Of a stretch of DNA of 64,000 nucleotides, positions 11,615 through 24,100 are shown in pieces. Within the stretch, counting starts at the first letter, position 1. Each line of letters opens with the position of its first letter. The notes under the pieces were generated by a model, which worked only from the letters and a program-made list of their open reading frames with translations, was not told the origin of the DNA and did no database searches. The DNA comes from Whitmania pigra (lineage: Eukaryota > Annelida > Clitellata > Hirudinida > Haemopidae). The stretch covers positions 33,501 through 97,500 of the forward strand of contig JAJTWR010000097.1 of assembly GCA_021613335.1 (NCBI GenBank), read 5' to 3'. The position numbers and the translations under genes are program-made.

Positions 11615-13924
11615 TAGAGTAAATAACTTAGCGATTTTATTAAGTTATTTATTAACTTGGGATGTACCTGTTTACGGACACAAAAACCGGTATCCGGAAA
11701 ATGATTTCTTGTGATTTAAGTTACGTGATGATATTTTGAGCACTAACCTCATTAAGAAGTTAACTCTTTTTAATTTTGTTTAATTACTGCCTAATTTCAT
11801 AACGCTCAGAAATGTGTCTTTCAAATGTGTATTACAACGACAGTGGTCGTTGATCGACCATTAAGTTGTGTCAGAAAAAAATAGTTAATTTCAGTTATTT
11901 CCTTCCAATTATATCCAATAACCACCGAGGTTGCTTAATGAATTTACCAAATCACAAAATTTAATTTTTTTGTTAAATGTACGGCAATATTTCAAAAAGA
12001 ACAGTTATTTTTAAAAATTGTGTATGTCTTCATAAAATATTTGTAATAACTAAAGTTATTAAAATTATTATTACAATGAAAATAATTTTATTTTATCGCT
12101 GTCAAATTATTTCACCAACAGCAGACAAATATCTTTCACCGACACCTTTCATCATGCTCAAGTCAAGCCCGTCTTCATTCATAAGAAACAATTAAAAGAA
12201 AGAAAACAAAACAGGGGCACTAACCACTATTTTCACAAAATCAATTTGATAAGAATAGACAAATTGTTAGCAGTGACAAACAGCCCGAGGCTAAATCTCT
12301 TTATTAAAGATGCAGAGATCTGCATGATAATCTTCGGCAAACAAATTTTCTGCCTGACTTGCAAACATTTCCTAAACAGACAACAGCTTCTGCTACTTAA
12401 ATTGTTTTATAAAACCAAAGTCCTTTCTAGGGATAGTTGGATGCGTTCATCATTTTTTTTATATTTAAATTTCATTATGTTTCAATAGTTTTCTGTAATA
12501 CTGTACATTTTAGCGAAAATTTAATTAATATCCTGGAACACAATAACTTAAGAGAAGATTATTATTGAACTAATAAATTTCAATTGCTTTTGACCAGTTA
12601 ACTAAATAGTTGCGTGTGATGTCTTTATGTATTTGTGCAATTAGGATTGGCTACTTAGTGTGTTGTCAGGTTTGTGGACTTTCGATTCTCATTATTTACA
12701 GGCGTCATATTTATTTAGCAGATTTGGTTGATATTTCACTGCACATTATATTTATGCGAAACAAAGAAAAACAAAGGCACTATTTTCATGAATTCAATTT
12801 GATAAGAATAGACAAATTGTTCGCAGTGACAAACGGCACGAGGCTAATTTACCAATGACGATGAGATCCGCCTGAATATCTTCAGCAAACAAATTTCTGC
12901 ATGACTTGCAATCATTTTCAGAGCAAATATTGAGTTATTTAGATATGTTATTTGACCAAAGCTTTTTTCTTGTGGTAGTTTTAAGTTGTAGAAGTTCATG
13001 AGTCGATAAAATGATCCTACGCAAATTTGTGGAAGAAAGTAATTTGTTTGAATAACATTTGAGAATGACTTAAGCACGAATTAATATTTCGAGCAAAATT
13101 TAAGGAAAACTTTGTATAGATTCACTAGTGGTCTACAACATGCAAAAAATCGCTTTTACATAATGTGGACTTTACAAACTGCTTCTACTTTGATCATAGC
13201 ACATTGATCACAGATGAGTTGTTTTTAGTTAAGTTTTAGTAATTCCTTATTGGCTGTATCTTCTTGGAGGATGTAATCAACAGTATTGCACTGTTTTAAT
13301 AATAGTTTTAGTTTTGTACGTAATAGTTTATTTCTATGGTTCTTTACGATTTCCTTGAAACTTGGATAGATTCCTTGAAGGGATGGGTCTTCAGATACTA
13401 AACTTAAACTACATAACTTATCATGAATACTTTATTCAATATTCGATTGTTTTGCAAGTTAGAGTCGAAACAGAAAAAAATTAAGTTATTTTGCTAATGT
13501 AAATTTTTAAAGTTTATATATCCAATTATCATATTTTCTGTCAAACTTCTAGCATATTTATTTCATCAAAATATCAGTGGACAAAATGACTCAATGTTAC
13601 AAATTTTATTTCAGATCAGTAAAACCACAATTAGAAACAAAAATTTATGACATGATAACATTTAGACAGAAATTTCATTCTTGATCGAAGACAAGTCAGC
13701 GTGTCAATGATTTCGCTTGAAAAATTCAAAAAAGCTCAAATCTAAACTTCACGTGTGAAAGAAATTAGAGTTGGACATACTGTAATATTGCTGCAAACTC
13801 GTTTATTCAGACAAAATCGGCATCTTGCACTGAAATTCTTACTATCTTGTCTTTTAATTTAACATCTATAAAGCAAGCTTTCACTATCACAATATTCATT
13901 TTAATATTTATTGACCACTAAATA
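11232..13924. other. Intergenic region with a microsatellite and a diverged duplication
   Basis: It holds an AAT microsatellite at about 11550-11612 and two diverged copies of a segment of roughly 150 bp (about 12210-12375 and 12765-12920). Both copies contain GATAAGAATAGACAAATTGT and GACTTGCAA. Short open frames here have no recognisable domain and I do not call them genes. Confidence 0.6.
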
Positions 13925-15344
13925 ATGAATGAAGATATAATGAGTCCAGGCAGTCCAGGTAGATCGATAAAATATTTGAGGATGTTGAAGTTGAGGCGAA
14001 GATCTTCAAATCCAGAAAACAGCACTCTTGGCAATAGATCTTCGATAAAATGGTGAGTCCAACTTCAAAATTTCTCAATGAGATACAAGGACTTTGTTTA
14101 TTGTGACTAAAAAGTTATGCCGAGCAAATAATTTGATAAAAAATTATTCTATTTATCTTTTCAACGGTCATTCCACTTTTACACCCTGCAACGAGCAGCG
14201 TTTCGGTTTAAATAAGTCTTGTGAGTGGGAGAAATAAAAAGCCATAGGCGCCCCCGCATGTAGCTTCTTAAGAATAACACTTACAGGTAACTTCTCAGAC
14301 TTAATCTCATTTACTCGTTCTCACAGTGAAACTTCCTCAAATTCTAAAACGCTTTTTTTGCTAAGTTCGGTAGAAGTATTCAAAATAAGACTATTGCAGA
14401 CGCTTGGCGATTTGAATTTTTAGATGTTTTTGGTCTGCCGCTACAAAGCACACAAAGATTGATGACTTTAATTCAACTTTTGTTAGTTTTAAGTTAGAAT
14501 TCTGAGTTTGTGAGCAGCGGTTATTAGATGAATTTCAGTACCAAAGGGAGTCTAGAGCAGCACATTTTGAAATTTCATCAAGGTATGTTTTATCTGAAAA
14601 TTTTTTTTATTTTCTAAGAAAACTTTTTAAATACGTGCATCTAGAAGTAGATCTGCTGATCTGATGTTCATGTGTTGCTATTATGAAAGACATTTTAATG
14701 CAAAAAACAATCTCAAATGACATGTCCTGAATCTTCCCCAGATTCTTATTTGTTATAAAAGGCACTTGCTGCATCATAACTTTAAGTGTATCAAATTACC
14801 TTAATTCCAAAAATGTGCAGGTGTTGAACCACCATCTAACGACAAAAAGGGTCCTGAGGCATCAGAAAAAGTTAGTGTTGTGGAATGGGACACTTGCCAT
14901 CAAAAACATATGAACGAATCTGCCCCACAAGCCATAAAAGCACCATCTTCTTCACATGAAAAGAGATCTTGGATAGTGAGAAAAAATGTTGAAGTTTGAA
15001 AGTGTTGCAGGTGAAAATTCTGAATAACCTTGGATATGGTGAAACAGTCAATGAAAGCCTCATAGGTGTGCCTAATATTAGTGTAAATGCTATTTTAGCC
15101 AACTTTGTCAATCATTCTAAAAAATCAAATGTGGAGCAGCTAGGCCAAGCTTGAAGCAATCTGTATGTCCATTAAAATAAAAGCTGATCCCTCACTTTTA
15201 GATGCTGCATTAGAGCATTTGAGCACATCTTATTCTTTAATGACAGCTCTAACCCATAACACAGAAATCTCTCAACTAACGCCAATGTATTCATCCTCAG
15301 TCATCGAAAAAGCAAATAAAAAGGCCATCACAAAGATATTTTAA
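13925..15344 (+). pseudogene. Unrecognised spliced gene, probably broken; one C2H2-finger-like motif
   Basis: A plausible model is 13925-14052 (ATG start), 14539-14582, 14821-14975 and 15011-15154, phases agreeing. Exon 2 encodes KGSLEQHILKFH, which looks like the second half of a C2H2 zinc finger; the matching CxxC was not found, so an exon may be missing. The intron 14976-15010 would be only 35 bases. A stop at 15152-15154 is followed, one base out of frame, by coherent coding sequence to 15344 (DPSLLDAALEHLSTSYSLMT). This looks like a gene or transposon gene with a one-base frameshift. Part of the exon at 15011 recurs inside the downstream satellite near 16300. Function unknown. Confidence 0.35.
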
Positions 15345-15419
15345 TTCCAGCAGAAAAAGAAAACTTGGAAGACCGACCTAAACAACAATGACAGTTCGGA
15401 AAGAAAAAGAAACTTTATA

Positions 15420-17914
15420 TTTCATTCTATTTTACGATGTTAGTTTGAAGCATAAGCAAGGCCCAAAACAATGGCAACATGGTATGCTCAAACAAATGGT
15501 AAGACCACCATGGAAAGAGACTGTTTTTATTCAGTGTTAACTTCACCACAGTAACACCAAGTTACATATTGGGCCAATAGCAAGCCACAAATTAATGATG
15601 ATTTAATCTATTTTAAGATGTTAGTTTGAAACATAAGCAAGGCTCACAACAATGGCAACTTTGTACATTTCCTGATGAGTTTGATAAATAATAGGATGTA
15701 AGTATTGCACAAGTAAATTGTAATTTAGAAGTAGAATGATTATTGCTGACATTATGTATTTTAAAACAGAGGAGGTACTTTAGCTGAATGTCTCCATCAA
15801 CTAGCTGAGGAACAATTGCATAACCAGAATTATGTGACTTGGAATTTGTTTTGTAACTTTTCAATCTACGAATCAAAACAAATCAAAGGATTTCCTAATG
15901 TCAGAAACTTTTGATTGTCATTCTTAGATTGCTGGTCCGTTGTGAGCTGAACATTTTTTCTTGATAGCTTTTTTGTCATATTATACAACTAATATCAGGA
16001 ATGACAGTGGAGAATCAAACTTACAGATTGTTACCAAATACGGTTCGTCAGAGTTTTAGGCACTCGATTGCGTCTAACAAATTATATAAAACGTTTTCAA
16101 AATACGGTTACTAAGTAATAATTGAAATGAGATAAGTAAGAAATGGCGGTAGTAAGCAAAATTTGTAATCAGAGATACTAAGCTTATAAAGTGATGTACC
16201 AAATGAAAAATTAAAAAAGATTTATTTTTGTTCATTTTATTTTAACATTTTATTAACAGTAGTTAAAAAGTAGTTAACTATTTGTAGTTAATAACTACCC
16301 ATCTGAATAACCTTTGATATGGTGAAACAGTCACAGAAACAGTTTGAAAAACTCACACAAGTGGTAAGACCACCAGTAATCATGAAATGTGGCTGTTTGT
16401 TTTTTTTCGGTTTTACTATTAACTTCACCGTAGTAACACCGAGTTACATATTGGGCCAATAGCAAGCCTTAACTAAATGATGTTTCAATCTATTTTAAGA
16501 TGTTAGTTTGAAACATAAGCAAGGCCCACAACAATAGCAACATGGTATGCTCAAACAAATGGTAAGACCACCAGTACCGATGGAAAGTGGCTGTTTTTAT
16601 TCAGTGTTACTATTACCTTCACCGTAGTCAGACCAAGTTACATATTGGGCCAATAGTAAGGCACAACTAAATAATGTTTCAATCTATATTAAGATGATAG
16701 TTTGAAACATAAGCAAGACCCACAACAATGGCAACATGGTATGCTCAAACAAATGGTAAGACCACCAGTAATCATGAAATGTGGCTGTTTTTTTTCGGTG
16801 TTACTATTAACTTCACCGTAGTCAGACCGAGTAACATATTGGGCCAATAGTAAGGCACAACTACATAATGTTTCAATCTATATTAAGATGATAGTTTGAA
16901 ACATAAGCAAGACCCACAACAATGGCAACATGGTATGCTCAAACAAATGGTAAGACCACCAGTAATCATGAAATGTGGCTGTTTTTATTCAGTGTTACTA
17001 TCACCTTCACCGTAGTCAGACCGAGTAACATATTGGGCCAATAGTAAGGCACAACTACATAATGTTTCAATCTATATTAAGATGATAGTTTGAAACATAA
17101 GCAAGACCCACAACAATGGCAACATGGTATGCTCAAACAAATGGTAAGACCACCAGTAATCATGAAATGTGGCTGTTTTTTTTTCAGTGTTACTATTAAC
17201 TTTACCAGTTACACCAAGTTACATATTGGGCCAATAGTAAGGCAACACTAAATAATGTTTCAATCTATATTAAGATGATAGTTTGAAACATAAGCAAGGC
17301 CCACAACAATGGCAACATGGTATGCTCAAACAAATGGTAAGACCACCAGTACTCATGAAATGTGGCTGTTTTTTTTCGGTGTTACTATTAACTTCACGGT
17401 AGTCAGACCGAGTTACATATTGGGCCAATAGCAAGCCACAACTTAATGACGCTTCAATCTATTTTAAGATGTTAGTTTGAAACATAAGCAAGGCCCACAA
17501 CAATGGCAACATGGTATGCTCAAACAAATGGTAAGACCATCAGTACTCATGGAAAGTGGCTGTTTTTATTCAGTGTTGCTATTACCTTCACCGTAGTCAG
17601 ACCGAGTAACATATTGGGCCAATAGCAAGCCACAATGGCAACATGGTGTGCTCAAACAAATGGTAAGACCATCAGTACTCATGGAAAGTGGCTGTTTTTT
17701 TTTCAGTGTTACTATTAACTTTACCAGTTACACCAAGTTACATATTTGGCCAATAGTAAGGCACAACTAAATAATGTTTCAATCTATTTTAAGATGTTAG
17801 TTTGAAACATAAGCAAGGCCCACAACAATGGCAACATGGTATGCTCAAACAAATGGTAAGACCATCAGTACTCATGGAAAGAGGCTGTTTTTATTCAGTG
17901 TTGCTATTACCTTC
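15420..17914. repeat. Satellite array, left block, units of about 190-200 bp
   Basis: Direct repeats recognisable by ACATAAGCAAGGCCCACAAC, GGTATGCTCAAACAAATGG and ATTGGGCCAATAG. The first motif recurs near 16517, 16707, 16903, 17097, 17287 and 17487, which fixes the period at 190-200 bp. A few units are truncated, including one near 17630. Each unit carries ATTGG and CCAAT facing each other. A poly-T run of variable length separates sub-variants. The first units (15420-15650) are the most diverged. Confidence 0.92.
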
Positions 17915-17999
17915 GCACAGAGTTAGTGAGCGATAGCTCAAGGCTATTTATAGAACATGTTCCATTGTGTTCATGGCGCGCTCCACTCTCATTGGTTCC

Positions 18000-19844
18000 T
18001 CACCACAACACCTCCCCCCTAACAAGTTCGTACTTCTTGGACGCGTCCATCTCCAATCTCTTCGGCGGTCGGCGTCTCCTCTTTGGTCGTGGGGCCTGGT
18101 CTGCTTCGATAAGAACTTCTGTCGTGCTGGGCTCTGTAGCACTCATGTTGTTACCTTCCGGTTGGCTGAGGGGCAGTAGAGGCAGGTTAAAGGTATCCAT
18201 CATGACGTTGAAGGCGTCATCCACTGTCCGAGGTCTCAGCTGATTCGCGTGTGGTTTGACAATCTTGCTGTTGCATCGGACATCATAGAGTACCCTTCCA
18301 AGTCTTCTGATGACCACTCCTGGGGCCCATCGACCTCGTGGATCTTCATACAGCCTCAAGTACACTGTGTCCCCTTCGGCAAACTCCTTGCGATGTACCT
18401 TGCGCGTCTGCTGTGCTTTACCTTTCATCGCTTCCTGTTGTAGATGACTCTGCAACTGTAGATCACTTACCGGAGTCCTCAAATGTCGTCCAATGCAGTT
18501 TTCTGCTGTGGCTCCCTCCCCTCTCAACTTCTGAAAAGTCCTCTTGAAGGTGTCCACAAAACGTTCTGCCTTCTTCATGGAGCATCGGCCCAGTTCCTCC
18601 TTGAAGACCTCTGGGTGTCTGTCGGACAATTCTTGGGACAGACCTCCTACTTCAACTGTTCTCTGTTCCACTTGACAGCAGATGGCGTTGAAGGCCTTCG
18701 CAAATGGTGGCAACTGGTCCAGCCACTCAATGCCCAAAAGCTGGTCCACATCCTTAGCCACAAAGCAGCGACCATGGCCAGTGAACCCTTGGCAGCGGAA
18801 TTGCACATCGAAACAACCAAGTACCTCAATCGGGGTGCCATTTGCAGCTGACAGTGACACTGAAGACTTGTCCAGATCTGGAGCTCCAATCTTCTTCCAT
18901 GTGTCCGTGTTAAAATCGATCTTGGCAAATTTCCTTTTTCCCCTTTTTTGGCTATCATCGATCTTCTTCACTCTCAATTTCTTGGGACAACTCTTTGCCA
19001 GATGAGTTGTCTCGTCACAGATGAAACATCTCCTTACAGTTGAAGGTCGGCCGGGTTCTTTGCTACGGAACTCTGGTCGAGGCTTCCTTCTGCTGTTTCT
19101 CTGGACCACCTGCACAGCACTTGGGACTTCTCCGATGGCACTTGCATCTTTTCTCAGAGTCAGAATGTGTTCGCATTCATTGTTCAAGTCCTCCAGTGTG
19201 CAGTTTGGTTGCAGCTCCAACTTCTGCAGCAACCTTGTTCGGAAGTCGGCATGTGCTTGCATCTTCATACCAGAAATGTAAATCAGGCATTTAAATTGCT
19301 CTTTTGTCAATTCATCTACCCGTGCCAGCTCGCACATTCTGTTGACCTTCGTGGTGTATGCTCTGAAGTTCATGTCCTCAAGCGTAACCCGGAGTGCGTC
19401 ATATCTGCGTCTGAAGATACTATCTTTGTCTCCAAACAACGTCTCCAAGATTGCCTTGACCTCATCATACTTCAGATCCTTTGTTGACCTTGGTCGAATG
19501 TGGTCCCGGAACAGGTTGTACACTTCTGTATCAAGTTTCATCACAAGCACCCTCGCTCTCTCCTCCTCCGACAATCGTGAACCGTGAGTTGCAACTGCAT
19601 CTTCGAAACGTTCGATCCATTTTGTGAACGTGCCTCCATGTTCAGGATCGTAGTTGAAGGTCTGAGTCTTACTGATCATTTCCGTGATCAGTTCTTCGCC
19701 TTGACGATGTGTAGTCGAGAGAAGATTGACCTTCTCCAACAGTTGCAACAAAAGTTCGTCGCGTTTCTTGCTTTCTTCGTCTCGTCGTCGATTTTCTTCC
19801 ATGAACATCGTCATCATAGAAACGAATTTATCTTCGGATCCCAT
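18000..19844 (-). CDS. Gypsy Gag-Pol remnant, 614 residues, in-frame across two internal deletions
   Basis: The start is the ATG 14 bases after the 5' LTR. Residues 1-260 are a retrotransposon Gag; one CCHC zinc knuckle follows (CFICDETTHLAKSC). The protease region keeps TWKKIGAPDL and GIEWLDQLPP but lacks the DTG catalytic segment. HPEVFKEELGRC, the linker normally just before reverse transcriptase, then jumps to RFVDTFKRTFQKLRGEG from the end of integrase, and a GPY/F-like tail follows (RWAPGVVIRRLGRVLYDV). The stop lies in the 3' LTR. The frame stays open through both deletions, which is notable but may only reflect youth. The product could bind RNA but has no enzymatic core. Confidence 0.85.
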   Translation of the reverse strand: MGSEDKFVSMMTMFMEENRRRDEESKKRDELLLQLLEKVNLLSTTHRQGEELITEMISKTQTFNYDPEHGGTFTKWIERFEDAVATHGSRLSEEERARVLVMKLDTEVYNLFRDHIRPRSTKDLKYDEVKAILETLFGDKDSIFRRRYDALRVTLEDMNFRAYTTKVNRMCELARVDELTKEQFKCLIYISGMKMQAHADFRTRLLQKLELQPNCTLEDLNNECEHILTLRKDASAIGEVPSAVQVVQRNSRRKPRPEFRSKEPGRPSTVRRCFICDETTHLAKSCPKKLRVKKIDDSQKRGKRKFAKIDFNTDTWKKIGAPDLDKSSVSLSAANGTPIEVLGCFDVQFRCQGFTGHGRCFVAKDVDQLLGIEWLDQLPPFAKAFNAICCQVEQRTVEVGGLSQELSDRHPEVFKEELGRCSMKKAERFVDTFKRTFQKLRGEGATAENCIGRHLRTPVSDLQLQSHLQQEAMKGKAQQTRKVHRKEFAEGDTVYLRLYEDPRGRWAPGVVIRRLGRVLYDVRCNSKIVKPHANQLRPRTVDDAFNVMMDTFNLPLLPLSQPEGNNMSATEPSTTEVLIEADQAPRPKRRRRPPKRLEMDASKKYELVRGEVLW

Positions 19845-19857
19845 CTCGTCGCCAAAA

Positions 19858-20046
19858 TGTTATATCTCTGAGATCCCGAAGAAAGGCAAGGTTTAACGTA
19901 ACGGTTTATTCACAAGTAAACAACAACTACACACGGTCACTACATGAGCGAGAGAGAGAGAGTGAGTGATAGCTCAAGGCTATTTATAGAACTTGTTCCA
20001 TTGTGTTCATGGCGCGCTCCACTCTCATTGGTTCCTCACCACAACA
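19858..20046 (-). repeat. 5' LTR of the gypsy element
   Basis: It begins TGTTGTGGTGAG and ends ATAACA. It contains a TATA box (CTATAAATAGCC), a CT dinucleotide run and AATAAA (GTGAATAAACCG). The other LTR keeps only its first half, with a few mismatches to this copy. Confidence 0.88.
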
Positions 20047-20198
20047 CTTAAGTACATTGACTACAACGTACTTGTACCTGTACTTATAAGTACCTTCAGC
20101 CCCAAGTACTTGTACTTATACTTATAAGTACCTTCAGCCCCAAGTACTTGTACTTATACTTATACTTAAGTACATTTTTGGAGTACTTATGGCAACAC
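20047..20198 (-). mobile_element. hAT-like transposon terminus
   Basis: On the minus strand the segment starts CAGTGTTGCCATAAGTACTC at 20198 and continues with AAGTACTTGTACTTAT-type repeats, the pattern of many hAT-family ends. The gypsy 5' LTR joins it at 20046/20047. The matching second end was not found, so the rest of the element is lost or lies elsewhere. Confidence 0.4.
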
Positions 20199-21185
20199 TG
20201 CATTTAAAGCTAACTGCCAACTACGTTACTGGCAGTTCAGGTTGGGTCGCCAAAATAAATAAAGACTGTTGTTATTATCGCCGCGTGCAAGAAAACGCTG
20301 CCCATTCGGCCAACCTGCACAAGCAGTCATAACTACTTTCTTAACTGCCAATGAAGTATTTAACTATTTAATAACTCATACTGATAGCGCATGAGACCAT
20401 AAAACAATCTGTCAAGCCATCAAAAGATGGGTTGTGGGTAAGTTATAAAAGTTTGGTATAGTTAATACGATACAATTCAGTCTATAACGAAAAGACTGGA
20501 GATGACGGGGATTGAACCCGTGACCTCTCACATGCGAAGCGAGCGCTCTACCACTGAGCTACATCCCCACAAGATACCATCGCGTATCATAAAATTGCGA
20601 TAAAATTTAAGTTTTGAGCTTCAAAATATCAAGCTTTAATGGTAGGCTGGCGGGAGCATGAAAACATGAGATGTCCTTTCAACTTGTTCCAGGAGAGCGC
20701 AACTTCCAAACGGGAGCAAGAAAACCTTTATTCGATGTCTATGATCGGCCTGATAGTCGTTTGTAACTCAACGTTTGGTCAGGAAATGGCCTCTAGGAAT
20801 TAATAAAGATGGATTAATCGTCAAAAAGATTCCGTGGAAGCATGATGCAAAGACAGTAAGAATAACGAATCTAACTCGACCCCAGGTTTTAATATTATTA
20901 TCAGTGATGGGTACAACATTCTTAAGTTGTAGTTATAGCTAACTGCCAACTACTTCATTACTGGCAGTTTAGGTTGGGTCGCTCAAACGAGACATAATGT
21001 TATTTTTATTATCGCCGCTTGCAAGAACGCTGCCCATTCGGCCATCCTGCACATGCAGTTATAACTACTTTCAGTAGTTAATGCCGATGAAGTATTTAAC
21101 TATTTACGAACTTATATTGATAACGCATGTGCCATAAAACAATCTGTCAAGCCATCAAAGGATGGGTTATGGGTAAGTTATAAAA
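20199..21185. repeat. Two direct copies of a repeat of about 260 bp flanking a tRNA-containing segment
   Basis: Copies at about 20205-20460 and 20935-21185 share AACTGCCAACTAC, GGCAGTT.AGGTTGGGTCGC, CGCTGCCCATTCGGCCA and CAATCTGTCAAGCCATCAAA. They differ by scattered substitutions and small indels, so they are not a recent duplication. Near the left edge, AACTGCCA and TGGCAGTT form an inverted pair. The 470 bp between them contain a tRNA gene. No coding potential is seen; the copies could be a non-autonomous element. Confidence 0.75.
20497..20568 (-). tRNA. tRNA-Ala (anticodon CGC)
   Basis: The 72-base cloverleaf closes on the minus strand. The acceptor is GGGGATG with CATCTCC plus discriminator A; the D arm has GTAGCTCAGTGGTAGAG; the anticodon stem CTCGC/GTGAG encloses loop TTCGCAT (anticodon CGC); the T arm has GGTTCAATCC. 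The A and B boxes look intact. It lies between two copies of a dispersed repeat, so it could be an amplified copy, but the structure is complete. Confidence 0.9.
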
Positions 21186-24100
21186 GGCACAACTAAATAA
21201 TGTTTCAATCTATATTAAGAAGATAGTTTGAAACATAAGCAAGACCCACAACAATGGCAAAATGGTATGCTCAAACAAATTGTAAGACCCTCAGTACTCA
21301 TGGAAAGAGGTTGTTTTTATTCAGTATTACTATTAACTTCACCGTAGTCAGACCAAGTTACATATTGGGCCAATAGTAAGGCAACACTAAATAATGTTTC
21401 AATCTATTTTAAGATGTTAGTTTGAAACATAAGCAAGGCCCACAACAATGGCAACATGGTATGCTCAAACAAATGGTAACACCACAAGTAATCATGAATT
21501 GTGGCTGTTTTTTTTTCAGTGTTACTATTAACTTTACCAGTTACACCGAGTAACATATTGGGCCAATAGCAAGCCACAACTTAATGATGTTTCAATCTAT
21601 TTTAAGATGATAGTTTGAAACATAAGCAAGGCCCACAACAATGGCAACATGGTATGCTCAAACAAATGGTAAGACCATCAGTACTCATGGAAAGTGGCTG
21701 TTTTTATTCAGTGTTGCTATTACCTTCACCGTAGTCAGACCGAGCAACATATTGGGCCAATAGCAAGCCACAATGGCAACATGGTGTGCTCAAACAAATG
21801 GTAAGACCACCAGTAATCATGAAATGTGGCTGTTTTTTTTCGGTGTTACTATTAACTTCACCGTAGTAACACCGAGTTACATATTGGGCAAGCCACAACT
21901 AAATGATGTTTCAATCTATTTTAAGATGTTAGTTTGAAACATAAGCAAGGCCCACAACAATGGCAACATGGTATGCTCAAACAAATGGTAACAAACCAGT
22001 ACTCATGGAAAGAGGTTGTTTTTATTCAGTATTACTATTAACTTCACCGTAGTCAGACCAAGTTACACATTGGGCCAATAGCAAGCCATAACTTAATGAT
22101 GTTTCAATCTATTTTAAGATTATTAGTTTGAAATATAAGCAAGGCCCACAACAATGGCAACATGGTATGCTCAAACAAATGGTAAGACCATCAGTAATCA
22201 TGAAATGTGGCTGTTTTTTTTCGGTGTTACTATTAACTTCACCGTAGTAACACCGAGTTACATATTGGGCCAATAGCAAGCCACAACTAAATGATGTTTC
22301 AATCTATTTTAAGGTGTTAGTTTGAAACATAAGCAAGGCCCACAACAATGGCAACATGGTATGCTCAAACAAATGGTAAGACCACCAGTACTCATGGAAA
22401 GAGGTTGTTTTTATTCAGTATTACTATTAACTTCACCGTAGTCAGACCGAGTAACATATTGGGCCAATAGCAATTCACAATGGCAACATGGTGTGCTCAA
22501 ACAAATGGTAAGACCACAAGTAATCATGGAAAGAGGTTGTTTTTATTCAGTATTACTATTAACTTCACCGTAGTCAGACCAAGTTACACATTGGGCCAAT
22601 AGCAAGCCATAACTTAATGATGTTTCAATCTATTTTAAGATTGTTAGTTTGAAATATAAGCAAGGCCCACAACAATGGCAACATGGTATGCTCAAACAAA
22701 TGGTAAGACCATCAGTACTCATGGAAAGTGACTGTTTTTTTTATTCAGTATTACTATTAACTTCACCGTAGTCAGACCAAGTTACATATTGGGCCAATAG
22801 TAAGGCAACACTAAATAATGTTTCAATCTATTTTAAGATGTTAGTTTGAAACATAAGCAAGGCCCACAACAATGGCAAAATGGTATGCTCAAACAAATTG
22901 TAAGACCCTCAGTACTCATGGAAAGAGGTTGTTTTTATTCAGTATTACTATTAACTTCACAGTAGTCAGACCAAGTTACATATTGGGCCAATAGTAAGGC
23001 AACACTAAATAATGTTTCAATCTATTTTAAGATGTTAGTTTGAAACATAAGCAAGGCCCACAACAATGGCAACATGGTATGCTCAAACAAATGGTAACAC
23101 CACAAGTAATCATGAATTGTGGCTGTTTTTTTTTCAGTGTTACTATTAACTTTACCAGTTACACCGAGTAACATATTGGGCCAATAGCAAGCCACAACTT
23201 AATGATGTTTCAATCTATTTTAAGATGATAGTTTGAAACATAAGCAAGGCCCACAACAATGGCAACATGGTATGCTCAAACAAATGGTAAGACCATCAGT
23301 ACTCATGGAAAGTGGCTGTTTTTATTCAGTGTTGCTATTACCTTCACCGTAGTCAGACCGAGCAACATATTGGGCCAATAGCAAGCCACAATGGCAACAT
23401 GGTGTGCTCAAACAAATGGTAAGACCACCAGTAATCATGAAATGTGGCTGTTTTTTTTCGGTGTTACTATTAACTTCACCGTAGTAACACCGAGTTACAT
23501 ATTGGGCAAGCCACAACTAAATGATGTTTCAATCTATTTTAAGATGTTAGTTTGAAACATAAGCAAGGCCCACAACAATGGCAACATGGTATGCTCAAAC
23601 AAATGGTAAGACCATCAGTAATCATGAAATGTGGCTGTTTTTTTTCGGTGTTACTATTAACTTCACCGTAGTAACACCGAGTTACATATTGGGCCAATAG
23701 CAAGCCACAACTAAATGATGTTTCAATCTATTTTAAGGTGTTAGTTTGAAACATAAGCAAGGCCCACAACAATGGCAACATGGTATGCTCAAACAAATGG
23801 TAAGACCATCAGTACTCATGGAAAGTGACTGTTTTTTTTATTCAGTATTACTATTAACTTCACCGTAGTCAGACCAAGTTACATATTGGGCCAATAGTAA
23901 GGCAACACTAAATAATGTTTCAATCTATATTAAGATGATAGTTTGAAACATAAGCATGACCCAAAACAATGGCAACATGGTATGCTCAAACAAATGGTAA
24001 GACCACCAGTAATCATGAAATGTGGCTGTTTTTTTTTCAGTGTTACTATTAACTTTACCAGTTACACCGAGTAACATATTGGGCCAATAGCAAGCCACAA

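Larger units (their letters stand above)
17915..20046 (-). mobile_element. Gypsy (mag-like) LTR retrotransposon with internal deletion and a truncated 3' LTR
   Basis: On the minus strand the 5' LTR is 20046-19858 (189 bp, TGTTGTGG to ATAACA), with CTATAAATAG as its TATA box. It is followed at once by the primer-binding-site-like TGGCGACGAG. One long frame follows (19844-18000), then a polypurine tract (AGGGGGGAGG, 18020-18011), then the first roughly 95 bp of the 3' LTR (18010 to about 17915), which breaks off at a satellite unit. Protease active site, most of reverse transcriptase, RNase H and the integrase core are absent, so the copy cannot be autonomous. It sits between two blocks of the same satellite. 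Confidence 0.9.

Noticed and set aside
21704..23516. Two identical 64-residue frames in the satellite
   Set aside because: They arise from the duplicated block of about 735 bp; other units do not keep the frame.
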